In this document: in pieces, positions 1 through 6,840 of the stretch
Numbering within the stretch: the stretch's first letter is position 1
Layout of the letters: every line of letters begins with the position of its first letter
Origin: Opitutaceae bacterium UBA4094
GTDB taxonomy: Bacteria; Verrucomicrobiota; Verrucomicrobiia; Opitutales; Opitutaceae
Reading direction: 5' to 3'
DNA: 10,042 nt
Assembly (NCBI GenBank): GCA_002382525.1
Contig: DFYA01000026.1
Span: 1 to 10,042, forward strand
Program-made: the position numbers and the translations under genes
Notes under the pieces: model-generated
Databases searched by the model: none
What the model was told of the DNA's origin: nothing
The model's input: only the letters and a program-made list of their open reading frames with translations

Positions 1-385
<385 letters not shown>

Positions 386-462
386 GAGAGTTCAGAACCT
401 AGTGATTCTTGAACTACTAGGATAAACCCCATAAGGGCCTATCCATATTTGGAATAATATTT

Positions 463-483
463 TTGATTGGGGGTCCCAATCAA
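463..483 (-). other. Perfect 9-bp hairpin in rRNA leader
   Basis: TTGATTGGG, a 3-base loop, then CCCAATCAA. The stem is perfect and lies between boxA and the 16S 5' end in the transcribed direction. It is not followed by a T-tract on the minus strand (the next bases are AAAATATT), so a leader or processing structure is more likely than a terminator. Confidence 0.6.
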
Positions 484-497
484 TCGCACAAAGTAAA

Positions 498-509
498 TTT
501 CAAAGAGCA
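498..509 (-). promoter_or_regulatory. boxA antitermination site in rRNA leader
   Basis: The minus strand reads TGCTCTTTGAAA, close to the E. coli rRNA boxA TGCTCTTTAACA. It lies about 115-125 bases before the 16S start, where rRNA leaders usually carry boxA for NusB/S10-dependent antitermination. A second, related and palindromic motif GTTCTCTTTGAAC lies at 531-543. The identification is by motif and position only. Confidence 0.65.
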
Positions 510-543
510 CTTCCTCGCTTAGAGGAAAGAGTTCAAAGAGAAC

Positions 544-815
544 ATTTCGTGATTCGTCCGTCAATAGTTTTTTTAAAACTTTTGGCCGACTCACCAAAAA
601 ACTTCAAGGAACTCCCACCGTTTCGCTTCGCTTGAGGGCGTCGGTCACCGATGGGAGTGCGGACAATGGAAAATGAGTTCCGCGCTTCAAGCGTTTTCTC
701 AAAAAAACTTACGATGCTGCTTTAAGCCTCTGTTAAGGACAGGGATACGAAGCATAAATTTGAGCCGTCTCCTGAACATTCTATTTCCATCCGGCCCAAC
801 ACGGCCCCCCCCCCC
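544..815. other. Non-coding stretch with a C11 homopolymer
   Basis: No convincing gene is visible between the leader and the IS-flanking reading frame. The stretch contains the 611-658 inverted repeat, a run of seven T on the minus strand (about 702-708), and an uninterrupted run of eleven C at 805-815. A 68-codon minus-strand frame at 699-905 runs through the homopolymer and has no recognisable motif, so it is not called. Confidence 0.4.
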
Positions 816-966
816 ATGTTCGATCCGGTAATGGGCGCTGCTTCCCGAGGCGAAGCAGCGATCAAGGCTATGCTCGCCGCCGCCTTTAACAGCCATGGTG
901 CTCATCGTCCGATCATCTCAAGGCAGGCATTTGAATCGTCACCCGGGAAATCCTTGAATGCCCTAG

Positions 967-983
967 GCCGTGTTTGCTAAATA
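967..983 (+). repeat. IS left terminal inverted repeat
   Basis: GCCGTGTTTGCTAAATA, an exact inverted match to 1856-1872. It abuts the CTAG target copy at 963-966 and lies just beyond the 3' end of the transposase gene. Confidence 0.9.
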
Positions 984-987
984 GGAG

Positions 988-1659
988 CTAGCATTTGAGC
1001 CAGATGAGGATGCAGGCAAGGGAGGTCATGGCGGAGAAGGTGGTGTGGAGTTTCTCGTAGCGAGTGGCGATGCGGCGGAAGGCCTTAAGGCGGGAGAAGA
1101 GGTTTTCGATGCGGTGGCGCTCGTGATAGAGATGCTCGTCAAAGGCGGGTTTAATTGCACGATTGGCCTTCGGGGGTATGACGGCGACGCCGCCTTGTTG
1201 GTTCACATAAGCACGGATAGCGTCGCTGTCGTATCCTTTATCCGTGATAGCGAGCATCTTTGCCTTTAGGTGTTTTTGAAGCAGCGGCTTGGCTTGATCG
1301 AAGTCCGAGACGTTCGCCCCGGTGATGATGAAGCCGAGCGGGTAGCCCAAAGCGTCGTAGGCCATGTGGATTTTGGTCGAGAGACTGGAGCGGGAACGCG
1401 GCATCGCTTGCGCGGCTTGTCCTCCGGCCGGATTGGCGCCGTGGGCGTGGACTCGCATGGCGGTGCTGTCTATCATGATCGACTCGTCGTCACGCAGCCT
1501 GTCGGCGAGTCCGCGAAGCACACACGCCCACAACCCGCTGCGCGTCCACGCACGGAACCGGTGGTAAACGCTCTGCCAGGACCCGAAACACTTCGGCAAG
1601 TCCCTCCACGGGGCGCCTACTCGCAGTATCCACATGATCGCCTCAATCCGGAGCCTCAT
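988..1659 (-). CDS. IS5-family transposase, main catalytic frame (DDE)
   Basis: This 223-codon frame carries the whole catalytic core of an IS5-family DDE transposase. The WILRVGAPWRDLP motif typical of the family lies near the N terminus (residues 10-22). The catalytic residues appear to be D64 in IDST, D140 in TDKGYD and E185 in the RIENLFSRLKAFRRIATRYEK-type Y2R3E6K signature. The frame is open upstream of its first ATG for a further ~24 codons (encoding LTGANRRGLRCDDPT just before it). The protein is therefore probably made as a fusion to the short frame at 1701-1781 by a -1 shift in the overlap 1701-1731. It ends 21 bases inside the left inverted repeat boundary. It should be active in transposition if the frameshift operates; otherwise the element is dead. 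Confidence 0.85.
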   Translation of the reverse strand: MRLRIEAIMWILRVGAPWRDLPKCFGSWQSVYHRFRAWTRSGLWACVLRGLADRLRDDESIMIDSTAMRVHAHGANPAGGQAAQAMPRSRSSLSTKIHMAYDALGYPLGFIITGANVSDFDQAKPLLQKHLKAKMLAITDKGYDSDAIRAYVNQQGGVAVIPPKANRAIKPAFDEHLYHERHRIENLFSRLKAFRRIATRYEKLHTTFSAMTSLACILIWLKC

Positions 1660-1700
1660 GGTCGGATCGTCGCAACGTAGCCCGCGACGATTCGCTCCCG

Positions 1701-1781
1701 TCAGGCTATCCCGGTGGGCCTTAATTTTTTAAGCTCATCCCAGTCGCCGTCGGCTAGAATGAACCTTGCTTGTTGATTCAC
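1701..1781 (-). CDS. IS5-family transposase N-terminal frame (ORF A, 26 aa)
   Basis: This short frame encodes the usual beginning of an IS5-family transposase (ARFILADGDWDELKKL, compare the family pattern of R-x-x-L-x-D-x-x-W-x-x-L). It then stops at 1701, while homology resumes in the -1 frame leading into the catalytic ORF. A run of six A (1725-1730 as T on the plus strand) lies at the crossover. GTG at 1781 is the start I prefer, because it begins where family similarity begins; the frame is open further upstream, and no Shine-Dalgarno motif is visible. It could be programmed frameshifting, as in other two-ORF IS5 relatives, or a plain mutation or sequencing error. Confidence 0.5.
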   Translation of the reverse strand: MNQQARFILADGDWDELKKLRPTGIA

Positions 1782-1855
1782 AACCGAATGTGAGCCGAAC
1801 CAGCAGGAGTAATCAAGCCAAAAGTATCCACTTAATGAATACGTTAACGGGATTT

Positions 1856-1872
1856 TATTTAGCAAACACGGC
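1856..1872 (-). repeat. IS right terminal inverted repeat
   Basis: Exact inverted copy of 967-983, abutting the CTAG target copy at 1873-1876. It lies upstream of the transposase start. Confidence 0.9.
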
Positions 1873-2043
1873 CTAGGTGATGGACAGCGGCGCCCAGATG
1901 AATCCAAACAGCTCATAGGGAAGCCTGTTGATGAAGCCGTGAGATGGACCGCTGCCAGCGAAAGACGCGTCGAGATCAATGGGACCCGCGGCCACGTCGG
2001 CGATCCGAGCATTGCGCCGTCATCTGACGTTCACGCTATATGA

Positions 2044-2284
2044 GCTCCTAACGTATGGTCATTCGAAGGACCACGCACCTTTCTTGAAGTGAGGCTGGTG
2101 AACGCGACGAGCGTTGATGTTTCGGTCTGCCGGCGAATCCGCAACCCCACATCGTGGCCCGCTACCCTCAGCGACGCAGTCCGGTGCCATTGCGACGCGA
2201 TTTCCTAGATCGGCCGGCGTGACAATCCCACACAAACTGAACCTTCGGGGGTTTAATCGCTCACAAAGCCCCCGCACACCGCTA
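2044..2284. other. Gene-free spacer downstream of the STAS gene
   Basis: I see no gene here that I can support. On the minus strand, just after the STAS stop codon, there is a weak inverted repeat: CGGGGG, about 17 bases, then CCCCCG (around 2245-2275). It has no T-tract, so I do not call it a terminator. A five-pair palindrome TGGTC/GACCA lies at about 2055-2072. A 97-codon minus-strand frame across the region has no family features. Confidence 0.4.
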
Positions 2285-3505
2285 CTATCGTGTGAGATCA
2301 ACGGGGGCCAACCACACAGCCCCTCGGCTGAAATCGCTTTCGCCCGCGCCACACGCCCCCCGGGGATCGCCCAGAAGATGAAGAAGGCCTTGAGGCGACG
2401 CCCCGTCGAAGAGCGCAGCCACCATTGGGGCCAGATCCATCATACCCTTCTGGAGCGGGCGATATGGAACAACTAGGGCGTGCACATGGCCAAGTGGCGC
2501 CACAGGGGCAGAAAAGAGCGGGCGGAGCTGCACAGAATAGCTGCCCGCGCTGCCGGCCGCCTTGGAGACCACGCCTACAAGGAGCGCGGTCGTTTCGCGA
2601 AAGGAGCGTTCGCCCGTGAAGGAGAGCCAGTCCCGAATCTCGGGGAACGAAAAATACGACGCCGTATGTTGCGCGGAGGCGAGGCATGGGTCTCGCCGAA
2701 GAGCCGCCCCCACCAAGCCAGCTACCTCCGCCACGGCAACAAACGCAGCCGCGTCCCCCCCAGCAATTTTCAACACCGCGTCCGCGAGCGAAGACAGCGC
2801 AACGGTCCGGGCGTCGAGCTGCGGCTCAAAACGCAACAAACGCGTGAACGCCCCCGTGCCAACAATCCCTGAAACCAGATTCGCGCGGGGAACCAGCGCG
2901 CCTTCGGAGACGATGAAGTCCGGGCGATTAGCACCATCGGTCGGCTGGTAGGCGGCGCAGCCACCAGCGGCGATGAATTCACCCCGACGTCCTTCGCAAT
3001 CGGCATCGGTGGAGCCCAGTGCGCCAACACCGAGCGCGAAGGACGCCTGCGAAAACGAAAGGGACGTCGCTGCCTCCACGAGGCGCAGGGAAATCGGAGC
3101 ACCGGGCGGCAATGAAAAAACCACTCCCCGTAACGCCGCATCGGCGAACGGTTGGCCTGACTGGGCCCCGACTGCTGCACGGGCGGACACATTTTCCACA
3201 TCTCGCATCGGGACGAGAAGCATGTCCATGCCCGCGAGGGTGAGCGTATCGCTGACCGAGGAGGAGGCGGGCGAGATGAAAAAACTCCCGTTGACCGCCT
3301 TCAGCTGCTTAAATGTGGACAGCAACACGCGCAGGCCGGTCGAGCTGATGTAGTCGACGGCCGCCATATCGAGTCGGATGCGGTGCTCGCCCGCTTTGAT
3401 GTAGCCGGTCAATGCATCGCGAACGGCAGGACTCCATGCGGCGTCGAGCCGGCCGCGGAGTCGGGCGATGAGCTGTTCAGAGGTTTTTTCGGTGGCGATG
3501 TCCAT
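2285..3505 (-). CDS. STAS-domain protein with a large unassigned C-terminal region
   Basis: 406 residues. Residues 1 to about 105 form a STAS (anti-sigma-factor antagonist, SpoIIAA/RsbV-like) domain. The core is LDMAAVDYISSTGLRVLL, with S55 in the S-T-G position that is phosphorylated in RsbV and SpoIIAA, and a following LAGMDMLL helix. Stand-alone STAS antagonists are about 110 residues, so ~290 extra residues are fused here. They start as GVVFSLPPGAPISLRLVEAA and include a Gly/Ala-rich FALGVGALGS stretch and the segment SYFSFPEIRDWLSFTGERS. No signal peptide or membrane segment is evident, so the protein is probably cytoplasmic. The ATG at 3505 has no clear Shine-Dalgarno motif. The gene starts 36 bases after the three-domain binding protein on the same strand, so co-transcription is likely. 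No cognate kinase or phosphatase lies in the window. The STAS call is firm. The function of the rest is unknown to me. Confidence 0.8.
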   Translation of the reverse strand: MDIATEKTSEQLIARLRGRLDAAWSPAVRDALTGYIKAGEHRIRLDMAAVDYISSTGLRVLLSTFKQLKAVNGSFFISPASSSVSDTLTLAGMDMLLVPMRDVENVSARAAVGAQSGQPFADAALRGVVFSLPPGAPISLRLVEAATSLSFSQASFALGVGALGSTDADCEGRRGEFIAAGGCAAYQPTDGANRPDFIVSEGALVPRANLVSGIVGTGAFTRLLRFEPQLDARTVALSSLADAVLKIAGGDAAAFVAVAEVAGLVGAALRRDPCLASAQHTASYFSFPEIRDWLSFTGERSFRETTALLVGVVSKAAGSAGSYSVQLRPLFSAPVAPLGHVHALVVPYRPLQKGMMDLAPMVAALFDGASPQGLLHLLGDPRGACGAGESDFSRGAVWLAPVDLTR

Positions 3506-3541
3506 CGTTGCGGGGCGTTTCGTGAGCCGTCGAAAGGCTCA

Positions 3542-6500
3542 TCAATCGGTGATCAATTTACCGGCTTCATCCAAAAGCGCGGGCGGAAGCGGAAGTGCGG
3601 TGGCGCGAGCGTTGCCGGTATGGACGGTGAAGTGGATCCGGGGCGGTTGCGCGAATGGAATGGTCGCAGGATCTTCGCCCGCGAGGACCCGCTGGACGCG
3701 ATCCGCAGTGGAGATGCCGACGTCGTGATAATCGATGCCGATGGCGATGCCGGCACCCTGACCCACCATGAGGCTGTTCATGCTGATCAGCGGTTTCCGG
3801 CTTGAGCGCGCGGCACGCGTCAGTGCGGAGAAACCGGAGCTGGAGATGTTATCCGATACTTGGACGATCGCATCGATGTTGCTCGACGCCAAGGTGAGCG
3901 CCGCGTCCGCGATCTCCGTGGGAGTATTGACCGCGATCGCAACCACCGTGATGCCTTCGGCCGCGGCGATGCGGGTGAAGTATTCCTTGAGATCGACGGA
4001 GTTGACCTCGGCGGGACAGAACAGCGTGCCCACACGTTTAAACTGCGGGTAGTGACGCTTGAGCATCTCAACGACGCGGGGTGCCGGGGCGAGCACGGTG
4101 ATGCCGGTGACGTGTGGGAGGTGATCCTCGTAGCTGCGACCTGCGCCGGCCGCGAGGGGATTAGCCACCATGCCGAAGACAATATTCGGCGTGCCACGGC
4201 GCGTGGTCTTCGCCAAGGCAACTTGAAGCGATGGGGTCGAGAGCGGCACGAGCAACGCGGGCGAATTGGTGAGAGCGGCGTCTGCGATGCCGCTGAGGGT
4301 GGCCATATCCCCTTGGGCATTGTGGTAAACGACGTGAAGGTCGCGCCCCGGGAGCAGCGGGCCGCGAGCAAGCGCCTCCTTAAAGCCCGCCAGGGTTTCC
4401 TCAGCGGGCGGGCTGTCGTTGTAAATGATCACGTCCACACGCGCCGGAAGCGGCGCAGGCGGTTTGGTGAGTTTGCGGGCGGCAGCGGCGGCGGGCGCGT
4501 GGGCCGATGCAGCGGCTTCGCCGGGCGAAACGTCGCGGGCGGCGGTGGCATCGGCCGAGGGAGTGGCGACCGCCTCAAGAGATTTGAGAAGCTCTTCGTC
4601 GACGGAGAGCCCGAGCTTGCGGGCGGCGTCACGGTCAAAGCCGATGCGGTTCGCCGAAACGTTTTCCATCGGGATCGTAACCGGGCTCTCGCCGGCGAGG
4701 ACACGGGCGAGTTTGTGCGCAGCAGCCTGGCCGGCGGCGTAGTAGCCAGGGCCGACCGAACCAAAAACGCCTTCGCCGAGGTAAGCCGGATCTCCATTGA
4801 ACACCGGGAGGCGGGCGCGATCGGCGATTTGCATGACCACCGGAAAGGCTTGATAAACGAGGTTATCGTTAGGCAGGTAAATCGCTTCGACTCCGCGGGC
4901 CACCAAGGCTTGAGCGGCCTGCGGAACATCAGCGGTGGCGGCGACCGACACGGCCACAAGCTCGATGCCAGCGGCGGCACAGGCGGGCCGGAGGAGATCG
5001 ACGACGCGAGTGGAGTTGATCTCGCCGGCGTTGTAGAGCGTGCCGAGGCGTGTGATGTTGGGGAATAGCGCTCGGATCACGCGCACGCCCTCGTCCACCG
5101 GCACCATGGTGCCGACGCCGGTGACGCGGGGATCGTGGTCCGTCCAGCTTTTGCCAGCGCCGGCGGCCAAAGGGTCGGTCACATACGTGAAAACGACCGG
5201 CTTGTGGCGGATGGTCGCGAGCGCACCTTGCAACATCGGCGTTGAGAACGTCACCAGTGCGTCGGCATCGGATGAGTCGTAGTTCTGAAGAATGGGCAGG
5301 ATGTGCGCCGCCTCACCTTGGGTATTGGCGGAACGAATAATCAAGTTCCTGCCTTCCTCGTATCCGAGCGCGCGAAGTTCATCGATTAGCCCCCGATAAC
5401 AATCATCCCAGCTCGGCTCGGGCGCGTAGTAAGCCACGGCTATGCGCCGCACCGGCCCGTCGGCGGGCGCACGCGGAGTTGTCGCGCGGGTGTTTGCGGC
5501 GACAGATTTTGCGGCGTCAGCGAAAGCGGAATCGCGGTTTTCAAGTTTACCGTCGGCGTTAACGTAGAGCCCGGCGCGGTCCCGCAAAGCGGAAGGGAAA
5601 TTCCAGCGCTCGACCCCGCGGAGTTGCGCGCGAACCTGTTCGTTGAGCGCGAGTCGCTCAGGGACGAAGTTGCTGACTGGAATCGAAGAAACCGCGCGTC
5701 CCTTCAGCACCTCGGCGGCAAGCAAGCCGGTCTTATGGCCCACGGCGTGGTAATCGGCCCCGACGTTGAAAAGTTCGCCCTTGGGTTGAGCCGAAGGAAA
5801 AAGACTAAAAACAGGGACGCCGGCGCGCTGGGCGGTTTGCAGAACGTTGTTGATCGCGCCGAGCACGGTGACATCGCCGGGGATAAACACGGCCTCAACG
5901 CCGCGCCCGAGTAAAACGGCAGTCGCCTCAGTCACCGCGTTGGTGGAATCGACGTTTACCTCGACCAACGTGATCCCAAGTTCTGCGCAAATCTGCCGAG
6001 CGTCGCGGAGCTGCACCTCGGAGTTGACCTCAGTGGTGTTCCAGAGCGTCCCGACAGTTTTAAGCGCGGGGTTGATTTCGCGGGCGGTGCGGAATGCGGC
6101 GACCACCGGCAACCGCGTGCCGTAGCCCGAAAGATGCGCGGGGTGGTCGAGCGGATCGGTCGCCGAGATGCCGACGCCGCACGCAGCGGGGTCGGCAACG
6201 AGGGCAAACAGGTGCGGCGTCCGACGTGAGCGGTTGGCGTTGGCCACGGTTTGAAGCGACGGCGTGGTCGCGGTAAGAATGAGATCGTAACCTCCTTGAG
6301 CCACCTCGACTGCGATGGCGTTGGCGAGATTGGTGTCACCAAGCGGATTAAACCGGCGAACCACGAAATTCTCCCCCTCTCGGAAGCCGCCTGCGGCAAG
6401 CCCGTCGATGATTCCTTGCACGCCCGCATCGAACACCGGCTGGGTGTTGTGCTGCACGATCGCCACACGAGGCAGCCGAGACGGGTCCACATGCGCGAGC

Positions 6501-6757
6501 GTCGAAGCGGGCGGTAACGATGCTGACGGCGCCGCGTTGTCGTCGGCCGGCCCAACGCGCGCGAGCACTGGGTCCGGCTTCACGCGGGAACGCTGGTCGG
6601 AAAGCAGCAGCAACGCGGAAGTCGCCGCGATCAGTAACAATCCGAGTCCCAGCCGGCGGAGTATGCCCAACATCTGCGCGAACCTGTGGAACGCCGCTCG
6701 CGTTTCAATGCCTTTTACGCCGCGAGCCAGGTTCACCGCCGCGGTCCGCGGCGTCAC
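3542..6757 (-). CDS. Triple-domain ABC_sub_bind (TrpX-type) binding protein, membrane anchored
   Basis: 1071 residues with three tandem substrate-binding domains of the ABC_sub_bind/TrpX type, at about 96-380, 436-722 and 772-1065. Each repeats the same landmarks: a (T/S)TPxLQ motif (164-169, 505-510, 840-845), a (D/N)P(L/A)AxGxG motif, and VGTLWNTTEVNS (235-246), LGTLYNAGEINS (571-582) and VGTLFCPAEVNS (909-920). Ala/Pro-rich linkers separate the domains. A hydrophobic segment near 35-53, after RR, is a signal anchor or uncleaved signal peptide; no lipobox cysteine is present, so the domains should face the periplasm. Known family members are ~300-residue single-domain proteins encoded with a permease and an ATPase, neither of which is present here. 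The GTG at 6757 has GGGAG 11 bases upstream. The ATG at 6673, just before the hydrophobic segment, is an equally plausible start. The gene follows the rpsI terminator and precedes the STAS gene by 36 bases. The ligand is unknown. Confidence 0.88.
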   Translation of the reverse strand: MTPRTAAVNLARGVKGIETRAAFHRFAQMLGILRRLGLGLLLIAATSALLLLSDQRSRVKPDPVLARVGPADDNAAPSASLPPASTLAHVDPSRLPRVAIVQHNTQPVFDAGVQGIIDGLAAGGFREGENFVVRRFNPLGDTNLANAIAVEVAQGGYDLILTATTPSLQTVANANRSRRTPHLFALVADPAACGVGISATDPLDHPAHLSGYGTRLPVVAAFRTAREINPALKTVGTLWNTTEVNSEVQLRDARQICAELGITLVEVNVDSTNAVTEATAVLLGRGVEAVFIPGDVTVLGAINNVLQTAQRAGVPVFSLFPSAQPKGELFNVGADYHAVGHKTGLLAAEVLKGRAVSSIPVSNFVPERLALNEQVRAQLRGVERWNFPSALRDRAGLYVNADGKLENRDSAFADAAKSVAANTRATTPRAPADGPVRRIAVAYYAPEPSWDDCYRGLIDELRALGYEEGRNLIIRSANTQGEAAHILPILQNYDSSDADALVTFSTPMLQGALATIRHKPVVFTYVTDPLAAGAGKSWTDHDPRVTGVGTMVPVDEGVRVIRALFPNITRLGTLYNAGEINSTRVVDLLRPACAAAGIELVAVSVAATADVPQAAQALVARGVEAIYLPNDNLVYQAFPVVMQIADRARLPVFNGDPAYLGEGVFGSVGPGYYAAGQAAAHKLARVLAGESPVTIPMENVSANRIGFDRDAARKLGLSVDEELLKSLEAVATPSADATAARDVSPGEAAASAHAPAAAAARKLTKPPAPLPARVDVIIYNDSPPAEETLAGFKEALARGPLLPGRDLHVVYHNAQGDMATLSGIADAALTNSPALLVPLSTPSLQVALAKTTRRGTPNIVFGMVANPLAAGAGRSYEDHLPHVTGITVLAPAPRVVEMLKRHYPQFKRVGTLFCPAEVNSVDLKEYFTRIAAAEGITVVAIAVNTPTEIADAALTLASSNIDAIVQVSDNISSSGFSALTRAARSSRKPLISMNSLMVGQGAGIAIGIDYHDVGISTADRVQRVLAGEDPATIPFAQPPRIHFTVHTGNARATALPLPPALLDEAGKLITD

Positions 6758-6786
6758 CGCCGATTCCGCTCCCGGCCTTCGACCAT

Positions 6787-6815
6787 AAAAAAACCGCCCT
6801 TTCGCGAAGGGCGGT
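6787..6815 (-). terminator. Intrinsic terminator of rplM-rpsI
   Basis: On the minus strand there is an 8-bp perfect stem, CCGCCCTT/AAGGGCGG (6794-6801 with 6807-6814), with a 5-base loop. It is followed directly by seven T (6787-6793). It lies 26 bases after the rpsI stop codon and separates that operon from the binding-protein gene. Confidence 0.93.
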
Positions 6816-6840
6816 GTTGAATGAAAACGTTCGTGACGAC

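Larger units (their letters stand above)
386..700 (-). promoter_or_regulatory. rRNA operon leader region
   Basis: This AT-rich, gene-free stretch lies just upstream of the 16S 5' end. On the minus strand it contains a boxA motif and several hairpins. One is an imperfect 9-bp stem at 389-415 (AGTTC.AAGAA pairing with TTCTGAACT) immediately before the mature 5' end. Another is GGATA...TATCC at about 419-443, and a third is a perfect 9-bp stem at 463-483. A 7-bp inverted repeat ACTCCCA/TGGGAGT spans 611-617 and 652-658. I could not fix a convincing promoter. TTGACG (559-564, minus) is the best -35-like hexamer, but no good -10 follows it. The leader probably belongs to the host of the protein genes, with the chimeric join inside the conserved 16S start; that is inference. 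Confidence 0.6.
967..1872 (-). mobile_element. IS5-family insertion sequence, complete (906 bp)
   Basis: The element is bounded by perfect 17-bp terminal inverted repeats, GCCGTGTTTGCTAAATA at 967-983 and its complement at 1856-1872. It is flanked by identical CTAG tetranucleotides at 963-966 and 1873-1876, read as the target-site duplication. Because CTAG is palindromic, a TA duplication with slightly longer repeats is an equal alternative. The size, the repeats, the YTAR-like target and a two-frame DDE transposase on the minus strand fit the IS5 family, probably the IS427 group. The perfect ends and duplication suggest recent insertion. Confidence 0.9.
816..2043 (+). pseudogene. Unrecognised reading frame split by the IS5-family insertion
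   Basis: An ATG at 816 opens a frame that reaches the IS left end. After removal of the element (967-1872) and one CTAG copy, the same frame continues through GGT at 966/1877-1878 to a TGA at 2041-2043, giving a 105-codon product. With the IS in place, the frame stops inside the left inverted repeat (TAA at 978-980). I recognise no domain. The start follows a C11 run directly and has no Shine-Dalgarno motif, and the frame is open upstream to 765, so the true start is uncertain. The DNA is GC-rich, where long chance frames are common. A competing minus-strand frame covers 1873-2019. The continuity across the target duplication is what is seen; that it was once a gene is inference. Confidence 0.3.

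Noticed and set aside
799..807. AACACGGCC resembling the outer end of the IS inverted repeat
   Set aside because: Only nine to ten bases match and no second end or target duplication is present; probably chance.
2041..2110. Possible integron attC-like site (CCTAACG with a nearby palindrome)
   Set aside because: No paired core sites with the required spacing and no integrase or cassette gene; the palindrome is only five pairs.
2245..2275. CGGGGG...CCCCCG inverted repeat after the STAS stop as a terminator
   Set aside because: The loop is about 17 bases and no T-tract follows on the minus strand.
2059..2352. 97-codon minus-strand frame after the STAS gene
   Set aside because: Overlaps the STAS gene 3' end in another frame and shows no family pattern.
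3860..5068. 402-codon plus-strand frame
   Set aside because: Antisense to the well-supported three-domain binding protein; it is a GC-rich shadow with low-complexity Gly/Arg composition.
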